From positions 310,001-374,000 of the forward strand of contig CP103032.1 in NCBI GenBank assembly GCA_024752435.1: a DNA stretch of 64,000 nucleotides, given 5' to 3'. Source of the stretch: Allantophomopsis cytisporea (taxonomy: Eukaryota > Ascomycota > Leotiomycetes > Phacidiales > Phacidiaceae). This document shows, in pieces, positions 48,079-59,295 of the stretch (positions are counted from its first letter, which is position 1; each line of letters starts with the position of its first letter). Made by a program: the position numbers and the translations under genes. The notes under the pieces are model-generated. The model made no database searches and was not told where the DNA came from. It was given only the letters and a program-made list of their open reading frames with translations.

Positions 48079-50448
48079 TCAAACAGCTATATCCCTGGTA
48101 TCAATAGTCCAATCCGCACTGGGCTTAAGGCCTAGAAACACATCGTGTTCCAAATGGTCCACATACGAAGTCTCAGATGGCCAAGAGCCGGGCAACTTCA
48201 ACTCTGGGTCAATCTCAACCGTGACATCTTTGACGTTGAACACAACGTCTTCTATCCCTACACATTCTACCAGTGTAATTTCGCGTCGGATATTAGGGCG
48301 AACATTTTCCATCGATTCTATCCCAGTGTCTTTATGCATCATAGTCTCTGTCCGGATATATTCTTGCAGGTTGACCCCTTTTTTTCTGAGCAACTGAAGC
48401 CATGCTCCCACAATTGGCCGCATATCTTGACCATGATCTGCGTAACTTCCGTCTCCCTCGTAACTATCATGGTCGGATGTACTCCATACCCAAAGATCAG
48501 TATTATTGGGGTTTATGTAATTCCATTCCAAAGTATGGTTGAAAGGAGTATGGCCCCAGATGGAACGGGCATGAATATCAGCGCCTGAATCAATAAGTTC
48601 TGAAGCAAATTCAATGCCCGCTTTCACCACTCTCTCGAGTGGGAAACACTTCAGTCGCCACAATGCCCAATGAAGCAATGTGAATCCAGAATCGGAGTCT
48701 GGAAAAAACTTCTGCTGATATGGTCCAAATGCCAAGCAAAATGAGCCTGTAACTTGGTCTTTGGATATTTCACCAACACTCAAAGCGGCTCTGGTCAGTG
48801 CATACATATGAGTTGTTATCTGGCATAGATTCCATTCGATAATGTCCAAGCCCACTTGGTTCTTCACACCTCGATCGATGAAGAAGTGTTGCTGATGATC
48901 GAGCATATACCGAAAAGCTTCAGATGGTCCTGTATAGGAATGTAGAGCAGTTTGTAAGCCACGTTTTCGGGGTACCATAGGGTCGAGATTTCCATGCTCA
49001 ATAAGAACTCGCACGACCGATGTCACATCACCCGCACGGTCTTCGGTCGAGTGTCGAAGCTGACAAGGCATACCAGGAAGACAGTTCCATGCTTCCAGCT
49101 GACCAGATGCAAGAGCAGCCGCGTGAAGAGCCGAACTATAGTTATTAGTGAAGACAATGCTAATAAGAAAACGAACTCACATTGCGGTGAAGTTTGTGAT
49201 GGCTTCAGCTCTGATGCCTTGTTGTATTAGCCATAAACACATCTCAGGGCGAGCATATGCCGCAGCTACCTATAAAAGAATCAGCACGTTACAAAAATTA
49301 AAAGATGTTACAACGATAAACGAAGAGATGCATTATGTAAAATATATCCAACGGTTGAAGTCAAAACATACATGCAGTAAAGTCCATCCATCTGAAGACG
49401 TATCAAATAAAGTAGCTTCCTCCTCTTGAAGGTGCTCAATAAGACTTTTCACATCGCCAGAAGCACAGATATCAAAGACTGGAGAATCAATGGGCACTAC
49501 CCGGATTGGTGTAAATGTGTACTGCCAGGCACTGAAGCTCTGACATCCTCGCAGTGAGAAACCCGGAAGCCCTGTGAATGCGAAAGGGATAAAGGTTCTG
49601 TCTATGCTCTCCTCCAAATCAGACGACTTAGTCTTCCGATTGTAAGTGATGCGTCTTGGCCTTGAGGACTTAGATCGTGATCGGTACTGATATTTGTACC
49701 ACCCAACACCAATCCAGAGGAAATGTTGCTTTTGAAGGTTTGTAGTTCTCATGATCTGTGATTGGCATCGCTCAGAGTATGCTGGCAACTGCGAGACGTC
49801 GTTGTCGGATGTATTGTCAGGATTCTTAATTAGAACATCCGGACGCGGCACGATCGTCGATTGGAAGACTTCTTCCTCGAGCATATTCTGCCGATCAGAA
49901 TCAAACCTCACAGACTTTCCTCTTAACGAATGTAGAAGTGAGTCAGATGCCTTCTGCTCAAACTGCAGTTGTCTATTGAAATAAGCCACATGACAAGTCA
50001 AAATAGCTTATGATACTTACAAGGTTGAACACTGAATAGCAATACTCAGCATGGACTTAGACCTCTCCAATCTTGTCAATAGATCTTTGATGCTGTTCTT
50101 CTTCAGAGCCACTCGAATGGCTCCCCATTTCTGCTTCTTTCTCGAGCCATCCATCCCTCTTGCCAGATCCTTCATGATGCTCTGTAACTCTCCCGCGACA
50201 CGGTCGATGTATGTCAAACTCCTTTGTATGCTGGGAGTGACTTCATCTCGATTCAGCTTTTGGTCTCGGTATATGTGGAGAAGTGTATCCCCGAGAATGT
50301 CAAGCTCTTCAAGCACATTACCGACAGCTTCTGGAGCATCTTGAACAGATGCGCAAAACTGCCTTAGCTGTTGAATACTATCAAATATCTGTATTGCCAG
50401 TGAGCCAACACTGATGGCGCCTGTGATAACTCCGAAAACCTCTGCCAT
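48079..50448 (-). CDS. Ankyrin-repeat protein with fungal N-terminal (PigL_N-like) domain, copy B
   Basis: Four minus-strand exons: 50448-50021, 49972-49372, 49269-49181 and 49135-48079, giving 724 residues. The first 28 residues are identical to copy A (MAEVFGVITGAISVGSLAIQ then IFDSIQQL), and exon 3 is 89 nt in both. The middle linker is Arg/Ser-rich (YRSRSKSSRPRRITYNRK). The ankyrin region includes VFDICASGDVKSLIEHLQEE, GWTLLHVAAAYARPEMCLWL and VVRVLIEHGNLDPM. A late repeat region has IDSGADIHARSIWGHTPFNH. The C-terminal module is present (VFNVKDVTVEIDPELKLPGS, LGLKPSADWTIDTRD). All splices keep frame and align with copy A. Same strand as A, 1.1 kb apart; the function is unknown. Confidence 0.87.
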
Positions 50449-51282
50449 TGTTCATGCGTGATTCCAAGAGTGTATAGATACTTCAAATTTGTAGACAACA
50501 TATATATTCGATACTTCGTAAAGACTATAACTAAGACTCAATGTAGGGCATGTGAAGATACAATCATAAGTAAGCACTACGACCAAACTCGTAACCATCC
50601 ACATATTTTGGAGTGTGCAATATACAAGGGTACGCAAGCATGGCACCAGAGGATGGCCGCGTTGCAGAAGCACCTCATACCACCCAAGTACTTATCAAGG
50701 GCATTATAATAAATAGCATATAATTTCCTCAATTTACGATGTATATTTTTTGGCGATTTTCATAGGACAAGTTGATTGTGTTCATAAGGCTGTGTCGGGG
50801 CCATGTTTCTTCGGCCTGTGCGTTATGCATGAGTTGCAAAACGACTAGTAAATGATATCGGAGCATATTTAGCACTTGGACAAACATGTGCGGACAGAGA
50901 AAAACATGATCAAAAATAGTGACATTCTTTCAAGGTGATAACCGTAGACAAGGGTGTTTTTTGGGACCAGCAAGAACTGCCGAATGTGCATGAGGTTACA
51001 GGCGGAAGCCGGAGGTGTGACTCAATCAAGTATGATTATCGATTTGAACTTCTTTATCTAATACCTGGCATCTGCCAACCATAACCAACCCTAAAGTAAA
51101 TTGGAAGGTTTGTGGATGAAGATCGTTATCCGGAAAAGATCCGTACATCTCTTCGTTTCGGAGAGATGTCATTGGGTATAGGGTTCCACATCCTAGCTCC
51201 GTATCCATGATTCTAATTTTGATCAATATCAAGGGCTGAGAATTAGGAGCATATCTTGTTACTATCTACTATGTGCGCAGTA
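50449..51282. other. Intergenic spacer in ankyrin array
   Basis: 834 bp between copy B and the pseudogene. No conserved frame was found. Confidence 0.45.
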
Positions 51283-53489
51283 TCATAGATCGACGGCCGT
51301 ATCTATCCTCCAATTCGCACTGGGCGAAAGGCCACTGAACACCAATCGACCGAAATCATCCAGGACATCTTCACCAGGTACCCAGCTTCCTGATAGTTTG
51401 ATGGGCTTCTCAAACTCAACAACCACGTCTTTTACTGTCAGAATTATATCATCTCCACTGGGGATATACTCAACTTCAAAAAGTCGTTGTATGCCTCCTC
51501 TTGTATCCTCTGTTTCCATTAAATAACCTCCAGGAAGAAATTCCTCTTCTCTGCGAGCATATTGATGAAATGAAATGCCCTTTTTGCGTAGTAAACGCAA
51601 CCACTTAAGAACCATTGGTGATCTGTCCAACTCGCGGTATGTGCTTCTAATCGATTCATTGAAACTGCATGTAAAAAGAAGATGAGAAACTATCAACACG
51701 ATATGGCAGCAGGATTTTAGTATCGCTTTCGAAGTCAAAGTTCAATATTTGATCCAAAGGAGTCGTCCCAAAATATGATTGTCCATTAATATTGGCGCCT
51801 GCATCAATCAGTACAGAAGCCAACTCGAAGCCTATGTCAATGTCAAGAGTTGGCGATACGACATATCTCTGTAGGACTCTCCAAAAGACAGCATGGCGTA
51901 ATGTCCATCTCGATAATCTCGACTGTCCCACGATATCTAGCTGATGTGGACCGAAAGCATAAAAAGATCGAGTAGCTATTTTGCCAGAGATAGGTGTCGT
52001 ATCTACCAATCTCCGCATTGATTCGAGGGTGTAAGCCGAATTTCGCATTACGTGGGCCTCGAGTACATCATGTCCAGTATTTGAGCGCTCATCAAGGTCT
52101 ATACAGAATTCCTGCTGGTGTTGAAGCAAACAGGAGAGGGTCTCTATTTAACAGGTATGGAGAATAGTGTGACCAGCAGTGGAGGTCGACATTGGGTCCA
52201 GCAGACCGTGTTCGACTAAGATGCATACTGTAGACTGAACATCTGCAGGACGATCTACATGATTGTGTGTCACATAAAGAGGGGCTTTAGCCCATGAATT
52301 CCTAGCATAGATGTGACCTGTAACAATGCAGGTCAGATAAAGCGCGTTGTAATGCAGAGGAAGGAAGACACCATCGGCTGAAAGCCCTTGTTCTAGAAGC
52401 CACAAACATAGATCTGGTCGTACATGGGCTGCCACAACGTGTAGTAATATGTAGCCCTCGACTGTAGTATCGAAAAGTGTGGTTCTTCCGGATTCGAATT
52501 CCTCTCTAACCATTTTGATACTTCCAATAACGCAGCTCTTGAAAATGGGGGCAGTATCTGGAACAATTTGGTTGACCTGTAGCTGTACTGCCAATTGCCC
52601 CAAATTTTGCAGCAATATATGCTGAAGCTTTTGAAGCCTAGAGAACTCATAGGCAAGAACATTTCTCAATCTTTTGATACTGGTAGGGGCTATGATTTGG
52701 TTTAGAGGTCGGGGCTTTGGAAGTTGGTCTTGGAGAGCTCAGAAGATGACGGTTGATATACCATCCAATACCCAACAGGTAGCTTTTCGTGCGGACCACC
52801 TGCAACGATTAACGATGGTCGATTGACATATTTGAAGCTAAAGGGTTCATGCTTCCGATTGGAGCGCAAGGGACGTGTGATGAAGTGTTTCCTTCAAGTA
52901 CGCTCTTCGTTATGCTCATGGTGGTTGTGACATGTCCAGGGCCCAATGCTATATGAGAATTGGCTAAGATAGAACTTATGAAATCTACTCGAGGCAGCCT
53001 ATCATTATAGTTAGTATTGTGATCATATTTTCATAAGTATAGTACGTACAATAAACCGCACCCGATTGCAAGATTCAGCATTGCAATAGAGTTCTCGAGT
53101 CTTTTCTGTATACCCTCAAGGCGATGCTTCTTCGGCACAATTTTCATAGCAGCCCATTTCCTTTGCAACTTGGTATCTTGTGGAACACAGTTCAAATCCA
53201 TTACGACGCTTCAAAGTTCCTGTGCAATTTCACGGCAATGGTTCAAGGTATCTCCCAAAAAGGACTGTTGAACATTTTGTGCTGTAGTTTGATCTAATTT
53301 GAAGGCCTTTTCTAAATGAAGGAGAATGGAACCAAGAACTCTCGGGTCTTTCAATGTTTGAACGAAGTCCTTTGGAACATCTCGCGCAGCTGTACAAAAG
53401 GCGTGTAACTTTTTGACACTATCAGAGATTTGAATTGAAATGGATCCAACACTGAGAAAACCAGTGAAAATTGCAAATGCTTCGGCCAT
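51283..53489 (-). pseudogene. Decayed third ankyrin paralogue, copy C
   Basis: Aligns with copies A and B over their full length but is broken. It starts MAEAFAIFTGFLSVGSISIQ. The same frame meets TGA at 53211-53213, where copy B reads Gln (AGELQS against AQEL-stop-S), yet similarity continues beyond it (KWAAMKIVPKKHRLEGIQKR). Another stop, TAA at 52809-52811, precedes the conserved SYLLGIGWYINRHLL. The frame shifts near 52.58 kb, between NWQYSYR and IVPDTAPIFKSCVIGSIKMV. A TAA at 52148-52150 interrupts just before LLQHQQEFCIDLDE, and a further shift is needed near 51.67 kb. The C-terminal module still reads well (ILTVKDVVVEFEKPIKLSGS, FSGLSPSANWRIDTAVDL). At least four independent lesions make sequencing error an unlikely full explanation. 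Confidence 0.85.
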
Positions 53490-55005
53490 CTTGCAGATGA
53501 GAACGAAGATGATACGATCAGATCTACCAAAGATCAGAAACAAGTTCGAATGGCTCACAAGAGTTAAGATTAGTGTTAATTGAATTGATAGCTTCCACCT
53601 GTATATATGATTCTCTCTCGGGGCATAAACATCTGTCTTTTTGAGGCCCCACCCACGAAGAACAAGGCAATGAGGATATTGCTCTGTCATGAAGATATCT
53701 CAAGGTATCACGAAGACCAATGAAGATTAGGCATCCATTGTAAGAAAGCCGTGCTGACAAAACTCAGCCCCACTTCAATGAAGATCAATCTTCAACGGGA
53801 CGTTTGCAAGTGCTCCTGGCAAGAAGATAGCAGATCAGAGAGATGCACTTGACAATGATAAACAAGAGAACCCAATACTCCGATTCAGAAATAGTAGCAT
53901 GTGAAATTAACAAGGACCAACTAATCCCTGATAAGACGAGTCGTAAACATCTTCAAAGGTGGGTATAACTTATAAAATGGAAAGTGAGTGACGTGTCCTC
54001 GAGGTACACGAAAACGATTTCACTCAGCCTTATCCGAACCCTGCATCTAAACATCGAAGGGAACGTTCCCCAGTGCTTTTTCACGGTGTGGACTCGGCTG
54101 CATATAATTGTACTGCGGGACAAGTTATTAGTTGTGTAAGTTTAGAAAACTGCCCTTGGAGTAGGTATAGAACTTGTATTAATGTCCATGTGAGTCAGCT
54201 TGGTAGCTCGTCCTGCTCAAGAATATAGTTCGTGGCTTAAAACTCCGTTCTGATTCGTTCACTTTTGGGAAGCATCGGTCTGCACTCCCAACTGCATCGA
54301 GAGTTTGAACCACTGCCTATAGTTTGTAGATTCGTAGAACTTGAGACCTTGAGAACTTGAGACCTTGAGACCTTGAGACCTTGAAACTGTCCCCATGTGA
54401 GCAGTGTGAGGAGCAAGAATTGACTGGCCGCTCATAGCCCTCTCCAGATTCATTGCTCGGCATGAAGATGACAAGAGAGTGAAGAGGTATTGTTGTAGTA
54501 CCATCTATCTACCTGAAGTTCATGTAGAGCAATGGGTATCACATACCATTGTAAACATAAATTGTTTGTTGATTGGAGCCATCTACTCTTCGTGTTTCAG
54601 TGCTGCACAGTGATACCTTAGCCTAGGTAGGTAGACGTTGAGTATCTCTGATAGCGTTCATCGGTCAGCAAATTTAATATCCTTGAATTGGTGATATTTC
54701 TCATACAATAGAGAAGCCACAATCGCGATCAATATGGGATGGCTCACATTAGGGTAAGAAACTTTCACTACTGCACGAAATTATTGCCTCGCCACGACTC
54801 GACGGCTCGAAATATCGACCGCAAGTTCCCGCTCCGATCTGACAACGGCCCCATCCGAAAACGGCGGCCCGCCTATCTTAGCTCAATGAAATGATAGCAT
54901 CATGACTCTGAAAAAGCACGAGAACTTCTCTTTCAAATCCAACACACTCTTTTTGCGCCCCCAAGACACAGCATTCCCCAAATCGAGATCGTAATACAAG
55001 CCACC
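53490..55005. other. Intergenic region
   Basis: 1.5 kb. It includes a short tandem repeat of CTTGAGAC units (54338-54386). The minus-strand frame at 54933-55487 is the shadow of CAF16. The last 150 bp are the CAF16 promoter and leader. Confidence 0.5.
54338..54386. repeat. (CCTTGAGA)n tandem repeat
   Basis: About five to six copies of an 8-bp CTTGAGAC unit, some with an added AA. Confidence 0.85.
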
Positions 55006-55842
55006 ATGTCGAACGAAATCGCCCCCAACATTTCCGTGAAAGACCTCTCATATACTTTCCAGGACCACAAGTTGGGCCTGCACAACGTGCTTCTCGAGCT
55101 GCCGCCGGGATCACGCACCCTCCTCATCGGCGCCAACGGAGCCGGCAAAACCACTCTTCTGCGTCTGCTCTCCGGCAAGCGACTTGCGCCCGCAGGCACT
55201 GTATTTATTTCGGGTCTTGACCCCTTCAAGGAACATTTGGACGGTGTAACATACCTGGGTCTCGAGTGGGTGCTCAACCCGATTGTGCGCACAGATATTG
55301 GTGTTAAGGAATTGCTTGCGAGTATTGGAGGCAATGCGTATCCCGATCGCAGAGATGAGTTGGTCGACGTCTTAGATATCGATTTGGAGTGGCGCATGCA
55401 TGCCGTTTCCGATGGTGAGAGACGTCGTGTACAATTGGCTATGGGTCTTATTCGTCCTTGGAGAATCTTACTCTTGGATGAGATCACCGTCGACTTGGAC
55501 TTGCTGAGCAGAAGTAATTTCTTGGCATTTTTGAAGAGAGAGACTGAGATCCGACCATGTACGATTGTTTATGCGACCCATATCCTTGATAACTTGGCTC
55601 AGTGGCCTACGCATCTAGTTCACATGAGCTTGGGACGTGTCAAGGAATGGGGGGCTCTCGAGCAGTTCGACCTGGAAAACAGAGCTGCCAAGACAGGGAA
55701 CAGTACTCTGGGTGAATTGGTCTTGGAGTGGTTGAAGGATGATCTGAAATCCAGAGGACCAAGAAATGGTGTGGTCAATGAGGGCGCCGCCTACTCTGAT
55801 ATGAGTAAAATCGGTGGATACGGTCTTGAGAAGAAAGCTTAG
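55006..55842 (+). CDS. CAF16: CAF16-type ABC ATPase
   Basis: Soluble single-domain ABC ATPase of the Caf16/ABCI group, which in yeast associates with the CCR4-NOT complex. Single exon, 278 residues, no membrane segments. Walker A is GANGAGKTT (residues 42-50), the signature is VSDGERRRVQLAMGL, Walker B plus the catalytic region is ILLLDEITVDLDLLSR, and the switch His is in YATHILDNLAQWPTHLVHM. The usual Caf16 acceptor GLDPFKEHLDGVTYLG lies between Walker A and the signature. The start gives the conserved ISVKDLSYTF strand at once. The stop is 115 bp from the convergent ELP2 stop, so the 3' UTRs probably overlap. Confidence 0.94.
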   Translation: MSNEIAPNISVKDLSYTFQDHKLGLHNVLLELPPGSRTLLIGANGAGKTTLLRLLSGKRLAPAGTVFISGLDPFKEHLDGVTYLGLEWVLNPIVRTDIGVKELLASIGGNAYPDRRDELVDVLDIDLEWRMHAVSDGERRRVQLAMGLIRPWRILLLDEITVDLDLLSRSNFLAFLKRETEIRPCTIVYATHILDNLAQWPTHLVHMSLGRVKEWGALEQFDLENRAAKTGNSTLGELVLEWLKDDLKSRGPRNGVVNEGAAYSDMSKIGGYGLEKKA

Positions 55843-55957
55843 ACTCTAGAGTAAGCGGTTGTGATTTCCTTTGTATTAGTTACGATTATGATGAACGCCT
55901 CAACGCGTCTGGGCATGGCATGGGTGGCGCTGGAGGTGCATTTAACATTCTGGCATT

Positions 55958-58637
55958 TCAAGGAGCTACAGAAACTACACTATCTAAGTTATAGATACGC
56001 AATGAACTATCCTCGCTTGCGACTGCAAGTTTTATCCCTTCAGACTTCCTTGCCGTTGGTCGCCATGACAGTTGTGTAATCGCTTTCAGAGGACTAAGTG
56101 ATGTTAGTACAGGTTTGGAGATTAGAAGGTTCTGCTCTTACCTGTCACCAAGTGGGCTGTTCTCAACAACTGACAAACTCTTCGCATCAATCTTACTCAC
56201 GGAGATCTTACCAGACTCAGTACCTAATACCAAATAAATATGATTGCCAACCACAGTTGGCAAGAAGTCAATGGCGGTCACCGGCTGTTCTGCTGGTATC
56301 GATGTTTTGACAGCATATTTTCCTTCCTCTTTAGCCCAGATCTTGACTTGCTTATCTCTTCCTGCAGTTGCAAAGACTTCTGGGATCGGAGCCCAGGCAG
56401 CATCGAGAATCATTCTCGAATGACCCTTGAGATTGTTCTCTGCCATCTTATATAATTGCTTTGATTCAGTATCGCGTTCAAAGACTGCCCACTGTCTATC
56501 TCTTCCTACACTCAACAAGAACTTATCGTCATCCGAGAAGCGTAGACGTGCTACAGTGAGAGAGTGTGCTGTAAGGGCTGGTCTAATCTCTGTCCAGTTC
56601 TTGGTCTCAAACAGTCGAATGACGGCATGATCAATCGAACTTGCTTTACACGCCGTAGCCACCACACTTCCATCGTGGCTGGCTGCCAGAGCTGAAATCT
56701 CGTATCCGTGTCCGTATAACTTTTCAACTTCTGGCCACAAAGTGTGCCTTGAAAGGTGGTCTTCCAAAGGAGCATGTGGCAGATCCAATGTTGATTTGTG
56801 CACAATTGAAGCTGGGTCGATAGCTTCTCGCTCGCCCTCGCGGTCAGCTTGGATGACCACATCATCATCCACCGCTTCAATCGCTTTGTTCGAAAGTCCA
56901 AGTACTGGCATGTTTGCGGCGTCAGGCATATGCTCTACATCTGTTCTCTCAAAACCACAAAGCTTGCTCAATAACTTGGCAACTGCTTTTGGCTCATTGA
57001 AAACACGCAAAAGCTTTTCCTCGGCTCCAGAGACAAAGAGAGATTCGCCAAGACTATCCACACAATTGAGGTCATAACCGTGAATCTGTGGTCTTGCAAA
57101 CTCATGCCATGTCTTTTGTCCGTCTCGTACCCACTGAGCATGTAGTCTTGTAGTCTGATCGGAACTTGTAGAAAGGAGGTAGTCTCCGCTCTTTGACCAA
57201 GCAATGCCGTTGACAGATTGAATGTGGCCGCTTACACTGACGCCTTGTAACCAACGCTCTTGTTCTGTGTTATAATTCCACACTCTCCAACCACCAGTCC
57301 TACCTATGCAAGCCACAGTCTGCCCGCTCGGAGACCAAAGTCCTTGCCAGAAACCACCAGTACTACCAGTGGCAGTAGTAGATCCTTTCTCAGCGCTGAT
57401 CTCTCCCAGTCTTGCTACGCTGACCCAGACACCAGTTTCAGGCTCTGATTCCCAAATTGCCATCGAGTTATCAGCAGATGCAGAAAGAAGTTGAAGCTTT
57501 TCACCTCCTCGACGCCATGAAGTGCTGAAAATCCAATCTTCGTGTCCTAATAGAAGGGCTTCAAATGTGGCGGAGTAATCAAGACCAGACGCCTTGAAGC
57601 GATGTGCTTTGTTGGACAGAGATCTGCCTGGCATGAAAGCGCCCAATGTCGGATCAGATTTGACCACAGTCGTTGGTAGTTCCTTGCCCTGGTGGATACG
57701 CCAAAGTCGAATATACTTGTCCTGACTTGCAGACGACAAAATCAAATCGCTATCCGCACTATCTTTCTCCTTTGTGAACGAAAGAGATCGAATCCAGCCT
57801 TCGTGGCCGCTCAGAGTAGCTTGGAGTTTGAATTCCAAGGCACCGTCCAAGGCTTCAGCTACATATAACTGGATGATAGTCTTCGTTCCCGCCACAGCCA
57901 GGACATATGAGTCTGCGACACCGCTCAGCTTACTCAAAGCGAGTGCGAGAGGGAAGAAGCGAGGTGTGATAGTGATTGTCTGTAAAGCATCTATGGAGAA
58001 CTTGCCATCGACCTCAGAGACTTTCCAGGTCTTTACTATCGCATCAGCAGAACCTGTTGCGAAGATATCTGCACCAGGAGTTACAGCAATACAATTGATA
58101 GAATTTTGATGGTCTTCGAGTGTGGCAACACACTCATATGATATGCTATCAGCACTCTTGTTCTGCCAGACCTTGACCGTTTTATCAACGGAACCACTAA
58201 TAATCAGACTCGCAGACGCAGTCTGAAAGAATTTCACAGCATTGACTGTGTCTGTATGTCCGGTGAGAAGTGCCACAACTCCTCTTGACTCTTTGTTCTA
58301 CAAATATATCAGTATTCTGGCTCCATTATGTCAAGCTGCAACTCGAAGAAAGATCAGGAGGCCGGAGCATTGATGTACAGGAAAAGATTTAAATGGGTCA
58401 TGTGACCTACACATATACAAGTAACAGAGACCAAAGCCCACACCAGGCCTGACCCATGAGTATGTCTTGAGTCTTGTTATGTGCCCTTGGAATATGTAAA
58501 ATCAAACATACCTGTGGAAACCAAAGAGCAACGTTCCGATCCGTACCATAAGCCATCAGGCCTGACTTTTCATCCCAATCTGCGACAGCCGGATGTCTGT
58601 TGCCACCAGCAGCAATATATTCGATATTACTCCCCAT
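55958..58637 (-). CDS. ELP2: Elongator complex subunit 2 (WD40)
   Basis: Scaffold subunit of Elongator, which makes cm5/mcm5 modifications on wobble U34 of tRNAs. Three minus-strand exons: 58637-58512, 58297-56142 and 56093-55958, giving 805 residues. The protein is two WD40 propellers; examples are VDKTVKVWQNK, GHEGWIRSLSF, GHEDWIFSTSWRRGGEKLQL, GIAWSKSGDYLLSTSSDQTT and GHSRMILDAAWAPIPEVFAT. The last small exon was found because the long frame ends in a GTAAGA donor. Joining across a 48-nt intron with CTAAC branch gives SPLKAITQLSWRPTARKS and LAVASEDSSLRIYNLD, a typical Elp2 end. Without it the protein would stop at 56138. The first intron is 214 nt. It is divergent from URM1 across 208 bp. 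Confidence 0.95.
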
Positions 58638-58845
58638 CTTTATTAACTTCTGGCTAATATTCTAGGGTATTCTATCAGGCCGTTGTTACCAGGAGCAGTT
58701 GAAATGGAAGAGGTAGTTTAGCACCTTTAGTCACAATGAAAAGTTGATGCCTCAAAATTTTCGCCAAATTGACGTCGCTCAGTCCACAACACCAATATCG
58801 TGATAGCTCCAAAGGCTGCACCACCACCTACGAGTGTTGCTCAAG
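58638..58845. promoter_or_regulatory. Shared bidirectional promoter ELP2/URM1
   Basis: Only 208 bp separate the divergent ATGs of ELP2 and URM1, so core promoters must be shared or abut. No TATA box or named site was assigned. Confidence 0.6.
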
Positions 58846-59295
58846 ATGGCTGCCCGAATCCCTGTTACTGTTGAGTTTAGGTATTTGATCGTATTTCCTC
58901 ATGTTTCGCTTGTCTCAATCACTTTATTTCATGTCTCACGAACAACGTCTAATTCAATTTAGTGGTGGGCTTGAAATGCTCTTCTCGGACGAGCGTCGCC
59001 ACAACCTCTCTATTCCATCTCTGGATGCAGAATCTAAGCCTGCGACTGTCGCTTCTCTGGTCGACTACCTAATCAAGAATGTCATGAAGGATCAGAGGCA
59101 GGAACTCTTTTTATTAGACGGTCACGTGCAAGTAGCTTCTTCAAGTAACACTGCTCCACAAACTAATGATTCAATAGGAGACCTGGCATATTGGTTCTTA
59201 TCAATGATGCAGACTGGGAGTTAGAAGGAGAGGAAGCATACGAGATTCAAAAGGGCGACAATATCCTTTTCGTATCTACCTTGCATGGTGGATGA
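58846..59295 (+). CDS. URM1: Ubiquitin-related modifier Urm1
   Basis: Ubiquitin-fold sulphur carrier for 2-thiolation of tRNA wobble U34, also a protein modifier. Three exons: 58846-58880, 58963-59127 and 59178-59295, giving 105 residues, the usual size. Conserved parts are ARIPVTVEFSGGLEMLF, the segment around LVDYLIKNVMK, and RPGILVLINDADWELEGEEA. The C-terminal di-glycine is in VSTLHGG, which ends exactly at the stop, as needed for thiocarboxylation. The second intron has a GC donor (CACGT|GCAAGT at 59128) and an AG acceptor; no GT donor restores the conserved join HVRPGIL. It is divergent from ELP2, whose product acts on the same tRNA position. Confidence 0.95.

Noticed and set aside
55893..56010. 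Gly/Ala-rich open stretch downstream of the CAF16 stop
   Set aside because: No donor before the CAF16 stop would join it, and it lies opposite the ELP2 terminal exon.
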